Source: Rhizobium sp. BK316 (lineage in GTDB: Bacteria > Pseudomonadota > Alphaproteobacteria > Rhizobiales > Rhizobiaceae). From it: a DNA stretch of 64,000 nucleotides. The notes under the pieces were generated by a model, which saw only the letters and a program-made list of their open reading frames with translations, was not told the DNA's origin and made no database searches. The stretch's first letter is position 1, and the number at the start of each line of letters is the position of its first letter. This document shows positions 1 through 8,865 of the stretch, piece after piece. The stretch is taken from positions 62,001 to 126,000 of the forward strand of contig NZ_JACHZR010000007.1 in the NCBI RefSeq assembly GCF_014193695.1, given 5' to 3'. Made by a program: the position numbers and the translations under genes.

Positions 1-1350
1 GCCGGGCGCCGGCTCCAGTTCGTAGAGAGTGACGACGGGGCCGGGGCGGACATGGATGATCTCGCCCTTGACGCCGAAATCCTCAAGCACGCCTTCCAGC
101 ATGCGGGCATTCTGCTCCAGCGCATCGGCCGAAAGCGTGGAATCGCGCACGACATTCTTGGGCTCGGCGAGCAGATGCATGGAGGGAAGCTGGAAACCTT
201 CCGGCCGGATGAACGAACCCTGCGCCTCGCGTTCGACGCGCGCGCCAGGCTTCGGGCGAGCCGAGGCGGGAATGACGCGCGGCTCGGGCTTGGCGGACGA
301 TTTCGCCGGTGCGCGGATCATCCAGTCATCGTCATCATCGTCGGGCAGGATATCGGCCGGACGCGGCGGCATGTCGACATAGAACGGCGAATCGTCGTCT
401 TCGTCCTCATCGTCGTTGAGTGAAATAGAGGGCGTCGAGACGACGCGGCGGCTCGATGTGGCACGCGCCTCCATGGAGGGATCCATCCGCTCGCTCCGCG
501 CGGCGGGCTTGGCGCGCACCGGCTCGTTCAGCGTACCGAATTCATCGTCGTTGAAATCATAAGGCGATTCGAAATCACTCTGGCGGCGCTTGCGCGGACC
601 CATGCCGAAAAGCCGACGGAAACGGGCCTGGTTCATGTACCAGGCATGTGTCATGGCACCGCTAAAGGCCATCCAGCGGGACCCATCGTCGTCTTCATCC
701 TCTTCGCCGACAACGCGCGCCTTGCTGCGCGTATCGACATAATCCTCTTCTTCGTCTTCCTCCTCGTCGAGCTCGCTGCGGCCGACGATACCGGCGGCAA
801 AGAGCATCATCCAGGCAGTCGGGATAGCGAAGACGCAGCCGACAGCCATAGCGAAAACGCCGGTCGGATAAGCGCCGACAAAGAGCGCCGGAAAGCGCAG
901 GATCATGTCACCGATAACACCGCCGATACCGTTCGGGATCGGCCAGGTGAGCGGCGGCGGGAAGCAGCCGATGACGGCGGACGAAAGCACCGTGCCGGCA
1001 AGCCAGGCACCGGCACGTGCCGGAATGCGGCTGATTCGGCGGCCGGAGATCAGCGCCAGCGCCCAGGCAACGATCGGCAGCATCGAAACGACGCTTGCCA
1101 ATCCCAGGAACTGCATGGCGACGTCGGCAAAGGCAGCACCGCTATAACCGAGCACATTGGTCGGCAGGTTGCCGGTAGCGTAGGAATAGCTGGGATCGGT
1201 GACGTTCCATGTCGCAAGCGCCGCTACCGCGAGCGCCAAGAGCAGGAAGACCGCAAAGCCCATAAGGGCCTGGATCTGCCGCAGCATGAATGCCGAGAAG
1301 GAGAACCGGTCAGGACGGCCGTCCATTGCCGGAGACGTGCTTCTTGCCAT
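1..1350 (-). CDS. ftsK: DNA translocase FtsK, N-terminal part (cut by window edge)
   Basis: The minus strand is open from an ATG at 1350 to base 1 without a stop, giving 450 residues. The first ~200 residues carry several hydrophobic segments, the membrane anchor expected at the division septum. They are followed by a long linker rich in Asp/Glu (runs of D and E near residues 200-215 and 310-345) and in Pro/Arg. The last visible residues, VVTLYELEPAPG, match the start of the conserved translocase module of FtsK, so the Walker motor and the gamma DNA-reading domain lie outside the window. FtsK pumps chromosome ends at the closing septum and activates XerCD recombination. The length of the anchor plus linker is ordinary for rhizobia. 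Only the C-terminal end is missing, because of the window boundary. A search with the full gene would confirm it. Confidence 0.93.
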   Translation of the reverse strand, partial: MARSTSPAMDGRPDRFSFSAFMLRQIQALMGFAVFLLLALAVAALATWNVTDPSYSYATGNLPTNVLGYSGAAFADVAMQFLGLASVVSMLPIVAWALALISGRRISRIPARAGAWLAGTVLSSAVIGCFPPPLTWPIPNGIGGVIGDMILRFPALFVGAYPTGVFAMAVGCVFAIPTAWMMLFAAGIVGRSELDEEEDEEEDYVDTRSKARVVGEEDEDDDGSRWMAFSGAMTHAWYMNQARFRRLFGMGPRKRRQSDFESPYDFNDDEFGTLNEPVRAKPAARSERMDPSMEARATSSRRVVSTPSISLNDDEDEDDDSPFYVDMPPRPADILPDDDDDDWMIRAPAKSSAKPEPRVIPASARPKPGARVEREAQGSFIRPEGFQLPSMHLLAEPKNVVRDSTLSADALEQNARMLEGVLEDFGVKGEIIHVRPGPVVTLYELEPAPG

Positions 1351-1473
1351 GTGTCTAACCCGTCCAATGCCTGTGGGCACGCGAATCGCAAATGCTTCGC
1401 CGCGCCAAATGCGTCCGCTCCACCTAATCAAAGTAGAGTTAAAGCGATGTTAACCATGCATATGCCGGATCGC

Positions 1474-1511
1474 TAAAAAGAAAGAGGCCCGAACCTTGTC
1501 AGGTCCGGGCC
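1474..1511 (-). terminator. Rho-independent terminator after amtB
   Basis: Read on the minus strand, GGCCCGGACCTG pairs with CAAGGTTCGGGCC (one mismatch) and is followed by TCTTTCTTTTT. It lies ~80 bases past the amtB stop and before the ftsK start, so it should end the glnK-amtB transcript. Confidence 0.75.
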
Positions 1512-1588
1512 AAGAGCGGCTTATGGTTAGATAGGCCGCGACGGGCCGTTCAGCGGCGCCCTTATGCCGGGCGCCGCAAACCCTGTGA

Positions 1589-3019
1589 TTAAGAGTGGTA
1601 GGCAGCTTCGCCATGCGTTGCGAGGTCGAGACCTTCGCGCTCGGCTTCGACCGAAACGCGCAGACCGATGATGACATCGACGATCTTGTAGAGGATCGCC
1701 GAGCCGATGCCCGACCACAGAAGCGTCGTGAGCACGCCCTTGGCCTGGGCCAGGACCTGCGTTGCCGTGCCGGCATAGGAGGCAGCGAAATCGGCCGTCG
1801 AGTAGTCGACGATACCGGCGCCGCCGAGGGCCGGGTTGACGAGGATACCGGTGCCGAGAGCACCGATGATGCCGCCGATGCAATGGACACCGAAGACGTC
1901 GAGGCTGTCGTCATAGTTGAACTTGTTCTTCACGACGTCGACGAAGAAGTAGCAGACCGGCGAGACGATGAGACCGAGAACGATCGAACCCATCGGGCCG
2001 GCAAAACCTGCCGCCGGAGTGACGGCGACGAGGCCGGCGACGGCACCGGAAGCGGCGCCAAGCATGGAAGCCTTGCCGCGAGCAAAGCTCTCGACGATGC
2101 ACCAGGACACGGCGGCGGCGGCCGTCGCAACGAAGGTGTTGATCATGGCGAGCGATGCATAGGCATTGGCTTCGAGGTTGGAGCCGGCGTTGAAGCCGAA
2201 CCAGCCGACCCAGAGCAGCGATGCGCCGACCATGGTGAGCGTCATCGAGTGCGGAGCCATGATCTCCTTCTTATAGCCGGTGCGCTTGCCGAGCATGATG
2301 GCGCCGACGAGACCGGCGATACCGGCATTGATGTGAACGACCGTGCCGCCGGCGAAATCGATTGCGCCATAGGAGAAGATCAGGCCGGCCGGCGAGGTGT
2401 AGGAACTCGGACCGCCCCAGAACCAGACCATGTGCGCCATCGGGAAGTAGATGAAAGTGACCCAGAGCACGACGAAGAGCATGACGGCCGAGAACTTGAT
2501 GCGCTCGGCGAATGCACCGACGATCAGGCCGGGCGTGATGCAGGCGAAGGTCATTTGGAATACGATAAAGGTGTATTCAGGGATGGCGACACCCTTCGAG
2601 AAGGTTTCTGCGAGCGATGACGTGTTGACCCCGGCGAGGAACGCCTTGGAGAAGCCGCCGACGAAGCTGTTCAGCGAGCCACCATCGGTGAAGGCGAGCG
2701 AATAGCCGTAGGTCACCCAGATCAGCGCCACGACGGCGGTGATCATGAAGACCTGCATCAGCACGGAGAGCATGTTCTTGGCACGCACGAGGCCGCCGTA
2801 GAAAAGTGCAAGACCCGGGATCGTCATCAGGAGGACGAGCGCCGAGGAGACGAGCATCCAGGTATTGTCACCCTTGTCCATGGTGAAGGCCGGAGCAGCG
2901 GCTGCAGCATCGGCGGCTGCCGGGGCTGCTTCCTGCGCGAAAGCGACGACCGGCGCCAGGAGAGCGGCCGAAAGGGCGCCTACCCGTGCGATGTTGGAGG
3001 AAAACTTCGAAATTGACAT
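1589..3019 (-). CDS. amtB: Ammonium transporter AmtB
   Basis: A 476-residue polytopic membrane protein of the Amt/MEP/Rh family that conducts ammonium/ammonia across the inner membrane. An N-terminal signal-peptide-like segment ends near VAFAQEA (about residue 30), followed by about eleven hydrophobic helices. Family landmarks are present: GLALFYGGLVR near the start of the channel, the first pore histidine in MAHMVWFWGG and the second in GVHCIGGIIGALGTG. The gene lies 30 bases behind glnK on the same strand, the standard glnK-amtB pair in which the PII protein GlnK plugs the channel when nitrogen is plentiful. The sigma-54 type promoter before glnK should drive both genes. Nothing looks broken. 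Confidence 0.96.
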   Translation of the reverse strand: MSISKFSSNIARVGALSAALLAPVVAFAQEAAPAAADAAAAAPAFTMDKGDNTWMLVSSALVLLMTIPGLALFYGGLVRAKNMLSVLMQVFMITAVVALIWVTYGYSLAFTDGGSLNSFVGGFSKAFLAGVNTSSLAETFSKGVAIPEYTFIVFQMTFACITPGLIVGAFAERIKFSAVMLFVVLWVTFIYFPMAHMVWFWGGPSSYTSPAGLIFSYGAIDFAGGTVVHINAGIAGLVGAIMLGKRTGYKKEIMAPHSMTLTMVGASLLWVGWFGFNAGSNLEANAYASLAMINTFVATAAAAVSWCIVESFARGKASMLGAASGAVAGLVAVTPAAGFAGPMGSIVLGLIVSPVCYFFVDVVKNKFNYDDSLDVFGVHCIGGIIGALGTGILVNPALGGAGIVDYSTADFAASYAGTATQVLAQAKGVLTTLLWSGIGSAILYKIVDVIIGLRVSVEAEREGLDLATHGEAAYHS

Positions 3020-3049
3020 TGGAAATAGCTCCTTGATCTGCCGTTCTTT

Positions 3050-3388
3050 TTACAGCGCTTCTGAATCGGTCTCGCCCGTACGGATGCGCACGGCATGGTC
3101 GATCGAGTAAACGAAGATTTTGCCGTCGCCGATCTGGCCGGTCTTGGCAGATGCTGCGATGGCCTCTACCGCCTTGTCGACGATTTCGGATGCAACCGCG
3201 ATTTCGATCTTGAGCTTCGGCAGGAAGCTGACCGCATATTCAGTGCCGCGATAGATTTCGGTATGCCCCTTCTGGCGACCGTAGCCCTTCACTTCGGTCA
3301 CGGTCAGGCCCTGGATGCCGATCGCCGTGAGGGCTTCGCGGACCTCATCGAGCTTGAAAGGCTTGATAATGGCCATCACAATTTTCAT
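3050..3388 (-). CDS. glnK: Nitrogen regulatory protein PII (GlnK)
   Basis: A 112-residue PII signal protein starting MKIVMAIIKPFKLDEV. This start matches the usual family length; an ATG four codons upstream (3400) would add MGNQ and is less likely. The T-loop contains Tyr51 in EIYRGTEY, the residue uridylylated by GlnD when nitrogen is scarce. The effector-binding features at GDGKIFV and the C-terminal RIRTGE are also present. GlnK binds ATP/ADP and 2-oxoglutarate and controls AmtB (next gene) and probably the NtrBC system. The C-terminus GETDSEAL is typical for rhizobial GlnK. Regulation is discussed under the promoter entry. Confidence 0.96.
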   Translation of the reverse strand: MKIVMAIIKPFKLDEVREALTAIGIQGLTVTEVKGYGRQKGHTEIYRGTEYAVSFLPKLKIEIAVASEIVDKAVEAIAASAKTGQIGDGKIFVYSIDHAVRIRTGETDSEAL

Positions 3389-3474
3389 CTGGTTTCCCAT
3401 CCTTCGTTATCCTCGGCGCGGAGCCGACTCTCCTTGCCGCTGACGGTTTCTTCAACAGCGACCGGCGATAGACA

Positions 3475-3490
3475 TTCAAAGGGCGTGCCA
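3475..3490 (-). promoter_or_regulatory. Sigma-54 (RpoN) -24/-12 promoter of glnK-amtB
   Basis: On the minus strand the sequence TGGCACGCCCTTTGAA keeps the -24 TGGCACG, the right 4-base gap and a -12 element TTGAA (consensus TTGCA/T, one change). It lies ~87 bases before the glnK start. RpoN/NtrC control of glnK-amtB is well known in rhizobia. Confidence 0.75.
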
Positions 3491-3572
3491 GATTCGTGAC
3501 AGTCTTTAAGTTATTGAAATATAAAGGATACAAGGGAGAGCGCTAATAAACAGGCAAATGATTGGCCAATAA

Positions 3573-3590
3573 GCGCACAAATAATGCGCA
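3573..3590 (-). promoter_or_regulatory. Possible NtrC-binding site upstream of glnK
   Basis: The minus strand reads TGCGCATTATTTGTGCGC, an imperfect dyad of the NtrC type (TGC-N11-GC). It lies about 85-100 bases upstream of the -24 element, a typical enhancer distance. A second dyad-like run (TGCGCA...TGCAC) overlaps just beside it at 3585-3608. The assignment comes from position and partial consensus only. Confidence 0.4.
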
Positions 3591-3612
3591 AATTTATAAA
3601 TATGCACATTAT

Positions 3613-4497
3613 TTATTCATTTGCCTTTTTCCGAATCAAGCCCTCCTGCGCGACCGACGCGATCAGGACACCGGACCGTGTAAACAGGCTACCACGGGTC
3701 AATCCCCGGGCACCTGAGGCCGACGGACTGTCCTGCGTATAAAGCAGCCAGTCGTCAAGTTTGTCCGGCCGGTGGAACCACATGGCATGGTCGAGACTTG
3801 CGACCTGCAAATTCTGATCGAAGATGGACGTTCCATGGGCATGCAGCGATGCATCAAGCAGCGTCATGTCCGAGAGATAGGCAAGTACCGCGGCCTGATA
3901 GAGCCGGCTGTCCGGCACGGGACCGGTGGCGCGCACCCAGACGTCCTGCCGCGGCTCGAGCTTCTCACGCGTGAAGTAATGTTTGAGCGAGACCGGTCGA
4001 ATTTCGATCGGTCTCTCGCGCTCCCAGTATTTGCGCACGGCCGCCGACGCATGGGCGAGATACTGTTCCTTGATCTGCTGCTCGCCGAGCAGCGTTTCCG
4101 GCATCGGCACAGCCGGCATGTGGATCTGGTGGTCGAAGCCCGGTTCCTCGACCTGGAAGGAGGCCGACAGCGCAAAGATCGCCTTGCCGTGCTGGATCGC
4201 GACGGCCCGGCGCGTATTAAAGCTCGATCCGTCGCGAATGCGCTCGACCTGATAAATGATCGGCACGGAGGGATCGCCGGGGCGCATGAAATAGGCGTGC
4301 AGAGAATGAATGAAACGTTCGCCCTCGACCGTGCGATGCGCCGCCATCAGTGCCTGTGCGATCACTTGCCCACCGAACACCCGCTGCCAGCCAACCTGAG
4401 GGCTGCGGCCGCGAAAGATATCGACCTCGATCGGCTCGATATCCAGCGTCGAAATCAACGTTTCCATGGCGGTGGGCTTGCCCGTCTGCTCCGTCAT
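3613..4497 (-). CDS. tesB: Acyl-CoA thioesterase II
   Basis: A 294-residue double hot-dog thioesterase that hydrolyses medium- and long-chain acyl-CoA to free fatty acid and CoA in the cytoplasm. Typical TesB features are RVFGGQVIAQAL near residue 38, the segment HSLHAYFMRPGDPS, the Asp in LLDASLHAHGTSIF, SLDHAMWFHRP, and the C-terminal RGLTRGSLFTRSGVLIAS followed by VAQEG that carries the catalytic Gln. The start at 4497 (MTEQTGK) is used; an internal ATG (METLIST) twelve codons later is possible. It is divergent from the hydroxylase gene at 4583, with 85 bases between them. Confidence 0.93.
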   Translation of the reverse strand: MTEQTGKPTAMETLISTLDIEPIEVDIFRGRSPQVGWQRVFGGQVIAQALMAAHRTVEGERFIHSLHAYFMRPGDPSVPIIYQVERIRDGSSFNTRRAVAIQHGKAIFALSASFQVEEPGFDHQIHMPAVPMPETLLGEQQIKEQYLAHASAAVRKYWERERPIEIRPVSLKHYFTREKLEPRQDVWVRATGPVPDSRLYQAAVLAYLSDMTLLDASLHAHGTSIFDQNLQVASLDHAMWFHRPDKLDDWLLYTQDSPSASGARGLTRGSLFTRSGVLIASVAQEGLIRKKANE

Positions 4498-4582
4498 TTT
4501 GTTCGGCTCCCGGCGGTAGGAAGTGGCAATCTGATGATCTATATAGATCGCATCTGATCGTAGAAAGTAACAGGAGCAGGCG

Positions 4583-5797
4583 ATGCTGGATTTGCTGGTT
4601 GTGGGCGGAGGTTATGTCGGCCTGTCCGTGGCTGTCGCTGTCAAGCAGGCGGCACCTCACCTTGACGTCGCCGTCGTCGAGGCAACGGCGGAACATGTCT
4701 GGAAGACGGACATGCGCGCCTCCGCCATCATCGCTGCGGCAACGAAGATGCTCGAGGTCTTCGGCATCTGGGACGAGATCGAACCGGAGGCCCAGCCGAT
4801 CAGCAAAATGATCGTGACAGACTCCAAGATGTCCGATCCGGTCCGCCCGATCTTCCTGACCTTCGACGGCGAAGTGGCCGATGGCCGGCCATTTGCCCAC
4901 ATGATCCCGAATGTCGTCATGGTCGGCGCGCTGCGCGGCGCCTGCGAGCGGCTCGGCATCGAAATCCGCCATGGCCTCAGCGCCACGGGGCTAAAGACAG
5001 GCGATGCCAATATCGAGGTCAGCCTATCCAACGGCAGTACGCTGCAATCGCGCTTGCTGGTCGCTTGCGACGGCGTGCGCTCCAGACTGCGCGACTTTGC
5101 CGGCATCAAGACCGTGACCTGGGATTACGGCCAGTCCGGCATCGTCACCACCGTCGAGCATGAGCGCCCGCACCATGGCTGCGCGGAAGAGCACTTCCTG
5201 CCGTCCGGCCCCTTTGCCATCCTGCCGCTGCGCAACAACCGCTCATCGCTGGTCTGGACCGAGCGAACGAATGATGCCGCTAGGCTCGTCGCCGCGGACG
5301 ACCTGGTTTTCGAAGAGGAACTGGAACGCCGCTTCGGCCACAAGCTCGGCGCCCTCAAGGTCGTCGGCGATAAGCGGGCATTCCCGCTCGGCCTCACGCT
5401 CGCCCGTTCCTTCATCGCTCCGCGCTTCGCGCTTGCCGGCGATGCCGCACATGGCATCCATCCGATTTCCGGCCAGGGCCTCAATCTCGGCTTCAAGGAT
5501 GTGGCGGCGCTTGCCGAAACCATCGTGGACGCCGATCGACTCGGTCTCGATATCGGCGCCATCAACATTCTGGAGCGTTATCAGAGCTGGCGCCGTTTCG
5601 ACACCTTCCGCATGGGCGTCACGACCGATGTGCTGAACCGGCTCTTTTCCAACGACATGGCACCGATCCGAATCGCCCGCGACTTCGGCCTAGGCATCGT
5701 CGATCGCCTGCCCGGTCTGAAGTCCTTCTTCATCGGCCAGGCGGCGGGAACCACAGCCAAGGACAATCCACGGCTGCTCTCAGGCGAAACGATCTGA
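4583..5797 (+). CDS. UbiH/UbiF/COQ6-family FAD-dependent hydroxylase
   Basis: A 404-residue flavoprotein monooxygenase. The N-terminal VVGGGYVGLSVAVAV is the Rossmann FAD site. The C-terminal signature GDAAHGIHPISGQGLNLG followed by FKDVAALAE is diagnostic for the ubiquinone-biosynthesis hydroxylases that hydroxylate the polyprenyl-phenol ring. A DG motif (ACDGVRSRLR) lies between them. Alphaproteobacteria use variable members (UbiH, UbiF, UbiL, UbiM) and the ring position cannot be told from sequence alone, so no symbol is given. RBS-like GGAG lies 8 bases before the ATG. It converges with the Trm112-like gene 9 bases downstream. Confidence 0.88.
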   Translation: MLDLLVVGGGYVGLSVAVAVKQAAPHLDVAVVEATAEHVWKTDMRASAIIAAATKMLEVFGIWDEIEPEAQPISKMIVTDSKMSDPVRPIFLTFDGEVADGRPFAHMIPNVVMVGALRGACERLGIEIRHGLSATGLKTGDANIEVSLSNGSTLQSRLLVACDGVRSRLRDFAGIKTVTWDYGQSGIVTTVEHERPHHGCAEEHFLPSGPFAILPLRNNRSSLVWTERTNDAARLVAADDLVFEEELERRFGHKLGALKVVGDKRAFPLGLTLARSFIAPRFALAGDAAHGIHPISGQGLNLGFKDVAALAETIVDADRLGLDIGAINILERYQSWRRFDTFRMGVTTDVLNRLFSNDMAPIRIARDFGLGIVDRLPGLKSFFIGQAAGTTAKDNPRLLSGETI

Positions 5798-5806
5798 CAT
5801 TACTCG

Positions 5807-5995
5807 TCAGTCTTCGAGTGCGCGCGCCTCCGAAACCAGCATGATCGGAATGCCGTCCCTGATCGGATAGGCAAGCCGCGCCTTTTCCGAGACCAGCTCA
5901 TTGTGCTCGCGATCGTAGGAAAGCCGCCCCTTGGTCAGCGGGCAGACGAGAAGTTCGAGAAGTTTCGGATCAACCCGGCTCAGCTTTTCGTCCAT
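5807..5995 (-). CDS. Trm112-family small protein
   Basis: A 62-residue protein with the Trm112/YcaR fold signature LLELLVCPLTKGRL and LAYPIRDGIPIMLVSEAR. In other organisms Trm112 proteins activate methyltransferases, and bacterial YcaR-type members are of unclear function. Only one cysteine is visible, so a full zinc site is absent. The gene follows the Lon-domain gene by 8 bases on the same strand and is probably cotranscribed. Confidence 0.85.
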   Translation of the reverse strand: MDEKLSRVDPKLLELLVCPLTKGRLSYDREHNELVSEKARLAYPIRDGIPIMLVSEARALED

Positions 5996-6003
5996 GGCAT
6001 CCT

Positions 6004-6675
6004 CTACTGCAGCACGGTGTCGGAATCGCCAAAAACGCGGGCGAGAACGATTTCAGTAATGGCGATCAGGGTTTCCGCCCTGGTTTTCAAGTCGGGTGCC
6101 TCAAGCAGCGCCTGCTTCTCAGCCGGGCCGAAGGGCGACATCATGGCGAGCGAATTGACGAGGGTAAGATTGCTGGCACGCTCCACGCTCTCCCAGTCCG
6201 CCTCCAGCTTGTTGGCGTCGAGATAGGCCTTGAAGGCCGTCAGCAGGGCGTTGCGGTCGACGGCATCCTCCTCGTTTTCGGCAGAAAGATCGGAAATGAA
6301 CGGCGCTATGCGGAAAGTACGGAACGGCTGGCCATGTGATCGCTCCTCCAGCAGCCGGAAGCGGCACACGCCTGTCAGCGAGACGATATAACGCCCATCG
6401 CCGGTTTCAGCATAGGACGTGATGCGGCCAAGGCAGCCGACGGCCGCAAGCTCCGGCGCATGTGCCTTGTCCTCATGCTCGCCGTGCGCCGGCTGCACCA
6501 TGCCGATCAGACGGTTTCCGGTGAGCGCCGCATCGAACATCGCAAGATAACGCGGCTCGAAGATATTGAGAGGTAACTGCCCGGCAGGCAGGAGAAGCGC
6601 ACCTGTCAGGGGAAAAACAACAATTTCGTCCGGTAAATCACCGGGCTTCAGATATCTGGCATTGCCCACTTGCAT
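6004..6675 (-). CDS. Lon protease substrate-binding-domain protein
   Basis: A 223-residue protein made of the Lon N-terminal domain alone (PUA-like plus helical part), without ATPase or peptidase. Markers are VVFPLTGALLLPAGQLPLNIFEPRYL near residue 20, GCLGRITSYAETGDGRY near 83, and the later helical region. Such stand-alone LonSB proteins are conserved in Alphaproteobacteria next to a thioredoxin gene, as here. Their role is not established; binding of unfolded protein is inferred from the domain. The gene lies about 100 bases behind the thioredoxin gene. Confidence 0.88.
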   Translation of the reverse strand: MQVGNARYLKPGDLPDEIVVFPLTGALLLPAGQLPLNIFEPRYLAMFDAALTGNRLIGMVQPAHGEHEDKAHAPELAAVGCLGRITSYAETGDGRYIVSLTGVCRFRLLEERSHGQPFRTFRIAPFISDLSAENEEDAVDRNALLTAFKAYLDANKLEADWESVERASNLTLVNSLAMMSPFGPAEKQALLEAPDLKTRAETLIAITEIVLARVFGDSDTVLQ

Positions 6676-6777
6676 GAAGACTGGTCCCGCACTCTTGCGG
6701 TGGGCGTGTCCAACACGCCCACCCTGACGAGAAATGTGGTGCCCTTGTCCGAAAACGCAAGGGTGAAGGCGGCAAAC

Positions 6778-7752
6778 TCAGGAAAACAGGATCGAGGAAA
6801 GCTTGCGGCGGGCCGAAACAGTCGCCGGATCCTTGAAGCCCCAGACCTCGAAGAACTGCAGGAGCTGGCGTCGCGCACCATCATCATCAAAGGCGCGATC
6901 CTTGCGCATGATGAAGAGCAGGTGTTCAGCCGCTTCCTCGCGTTTGCCCTCGACATTGAGGATCTTGGCGAGTTTCAGGCGGGCTTCGTGATGATCCGGG
7001 TTCAATGCCAGCTCGCGCTCCAGGGCAATGGGATCGCCGAGCTTGCGGGCTTCTTCGATCTGGTCGAGCTTCTTCAGCACCGCCTGGATGCCGGCATCCT
7101 TGGAAGCCTCTTCCGGCAACTCGCTCAGCATCTGGCGGGCCTCGCCATGCTGGTCGGCTGCGATCAGGCACTCGGCCATGCCGGCAAGCGCCTTCGCATT
7201 TTCCGGATCAGCCTGAAGGATGGCACCATAAAGCTGACCCGCTTCATTGATATCTCCAGCAGCCAGCGCTTCGGAGGCCTGCGCCAGATAAGCTTCGATT
7301 TCTGCGGTCTCATCAGCACCCGCAGGACCTGCGAGGCGATCGATGAACTGGCGAACCTGGCTTTCCGGCACCGCCCCCATGAAACCATCGGCCGGGCGGC
7401 CATTGACGAAGGCGATGACGGCCGGAATGGACTGGATGCCAAGCTGACCGGCGATCGAAGGATGATCGTCAATGTTCATCTTGACCAGTCTGACGCGGCC
7501 CTGACCTTCATTGACGACCTTTTCCAGAACCGGCGTAAGCTGCTTGCACGGACCGCACCAGGGCGCCCAGAAATCGACCAGCACCGGCTGATTGCGCGAT
7601 TCCTCTAGAACATCCTTCGCGAAATTCGCCGTTGTGGTGTCCTTGATATAGCCACCGGCCGCTGTCGCAGGCTGGGGTGCTGTACCGTAGCTCGCCGTTG
7701 CCGACATCTGGTTGCCGAAAGAACCGTTGTAGGGATTGTCGCTGCCGCTCAT
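6778..7752 (-). CDS. Thioredoxin-TPR protein (CnoX/YbbN type)
   Basis: A 324-residue protein. The start at 7752 (MSGSDNPYNGSFG) is preferred over an upstream start at 7815, because GGGAGATATCC precedes it and the family begins there. The thioredoxin domain (about residues 40-145) contains VDFWAPWCGPCKQLTPVLE with an intact CxxC. The C-terminal half is helical with tetratricopeptide-like repeats (LYGAILQADPENAKALAGMAECL is one region), the YbbN/CnoX arrangement. CnoX is a holdase that protects folding substrates under oxidative stress. It is the first gene of a thioredoxin, LonSB, Trm112 row. Confidence 0.92.
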   Translation of the reverse strand: MSGSDNPYNGSFGNQMSATASYGTAPQPATAAGGYIKDTTTANFAKDVLEESRNQPVLVDFWAPWCGPCKQLTPVLEKVVNEGQGRVRLVKMNIDDHPSIAGQLGIQSIPAVIAFVNGRPADGFMGAVPESQVRQFIDRLAGPAGADETAEIEAYLAQASEALAAGDINEAGQLYGAILQADPENAKALAGMAECLIAADQHGEARQMLSELPEEASKDAGIQAVLKKLDQIEEARKLGDPIALERELALNPDHHEARLKLAKILNVEGKREEAAEHLLFIMRKDRAFDDDGARRQLLQFFEVWGFKDPATVSARRKLSSILFS

Positions 7753-7808
7753 GGATATCTCCCGCCGCGCCGATCTGCCGGCGTCTCTTGTAGCGCTAAA
7801 ATCGTATG

Positions 7809-8324
7809 TCAGCACGTCACTTTCAAGACAAGCGGCTTATGCCCCGTCGCTTCCATAAATCGTATCAGGTCGGCACTGCCGATCGAAGTGGTCGCGTCGT
7901 TGGAGAGCGGATGGCAGTTGATGATGTCGTCATGCATCAGATCCGCATCGAGCACGAAGGTGACATTGTTACCGGTATCGTTGATCGCACCGAGCGCAGT
8001 AACCGCGCCCGGAATGACGCCCAGATATTCCATCAACTTTTCAGGCTTGCCGAAGGACACGCGGCCGGAGGCACCGATGATGGTGTGGACCTGCTTAAGG
8101 TCGACAGCGGCATTTTCCTCCACCGTCAGCAGGAAATAACGATCTTTCTTGTCCCTCACGAAGAGGTTCTTGGTGTGGCCCCCGGGAATCTCGTCCCGCA
8201 GCGCCACCGATTCGGCAACAGTGAAGACAGGGGCATGATCTTTGGTGCTGTGGGCGATGCCGATTCCGTCGAGAAAGGCGAAAAGATCCTGGCGAGTCTT
8301 GGGCTTGTTTTCGGTCATCGTCAT
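7809..8324 (-). CDS. proX: ProX-type prolyl-tRNA editing protein (YbaK family)
   Basis: A 171-residue stand-alone editing domain that hydrolyses Ala-tRNA(Pro) (or related mischarged tRNA) in trans. Typical motifs are DHAPVFTVAES, GGHTKNLFVRDKK, the lysine-containing strand, GRVSFGKPEKLMEYLGVIPGAVTALGA, and the C-terminal HPLSND followed by TTSIG. The family name YbaK/PrdX/ProX covers several specificities; the length and GxxxKNLF region fit ProX. An ATG two codons in (8318) is an alternative start. The tRNA-Gly gene lies ~250 bases upstream. Confidence 0.88.
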   Translation of the reverse strand: MTMTENKPKTRQDLFAFLDGIGIAHSTKDHAPVFTVAESVALRDEIPGGHTKNLFVRDKKDRYFLLTVEENAAVDLKQVHTIIGASGRVSFGKPEKLMEYLGVIPGAVTALGAINDTGNNVTFVLDADLMHDDIINCHPLSNDATTSIGSADLIRFMEATGHKPLVLKVTC

Positions 8325-8575
8325 TCCATCAGACAGGAAAAGGTAGATTGGATTGTCTGCTTACGTCCGCCTCATCAACTTGGCAATCTTCAGGACCGAC
8401 GCATTGCCCTGCATTCGCGGCGTTTCCGAAGCCGGTTTTCCACCGCCAAAACTTTTCTTCGTTTTTCCGTCATTTCCCTGTTGCATTTGAAAATCGTTTG
8501 GGCGATATAGCGCCCGTCGCCGCAAGGTGGCGCCCACGGTCCGCTACTTACTACCCCGGACCGGCGTGGATTTGA

Positions 8576-8650
8576 GCGGGTGTAGCTCAGGGGTAGAGCA
8601 CAACCTTGCCAAGGTTGGGGTCGAGGGTTCGAATCCCTTCGCCCGCTCCA
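8576..8650 (+). tRNA. tRNA-Gly (anticodon GCC)
   Basis: A full cloverleaf can be folded by eye. The acceptor stem is GCGGGTG with CGCCCGC (one G-T pair), the D-arm AGCTCAGGGGTAGAGC, the anticodon stem CAACC/GGTTG around TTGCCAA (anticodon GCC), and the T-arm GAGGGTTCGAATCCCTT. The discriminator T and an encoded CCA close the gene. Confidence 0.97.
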
Positions 8651-8851
8651 GTTTTCCCAATATGGCTTACGCATACCGGAGCTTAAAACGTCTTTATGAC
8701 GTGCGCTTGGTGTTGCCACCGGCCGCGCAGTGAATCGCCATCACCGGCTTCGTCAGGACAAAAGCAGGCCAAGTATCAATCGATACCCGATGCCGGAAGG
8801 CATGCGTTGCTCCTTCGGTCACCTTTCCGCAGACAAATTTGCGGCGTTCGA

Positions 8852-8865
8852 TTGATCCAACTCAA
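8852..8865 (+). promoter_or_regulatory. FixK/Fnr-like anaerobox
   Basis: TTGATCCAACTCAA matches the TTGAT-N4-ATCAA consensus except for one base (C for A in the second half). It lies ~135 bases before the CBS-like start and ~345 bases before the phosphoketolase start, so it may have served the debris gene, the phosphoketolase, or both under low oxygen. It was identified by consensus only. Confidence 0.4.

Noticed and set aside
646..1476. Plus-strand frame of 276 codons across ftsK and its upstream gap
   Set aside because: It is antisense to the ftsK N-terminal region; the protein is of low complexity without any family pattern.
1595..2620. Plus-strand frame of 341 codons opposite amtB
   Set aside because: Antisense shadow of amtB in high-GC DNA; residues are dominated by Asp, Glu, Gly, Arg.
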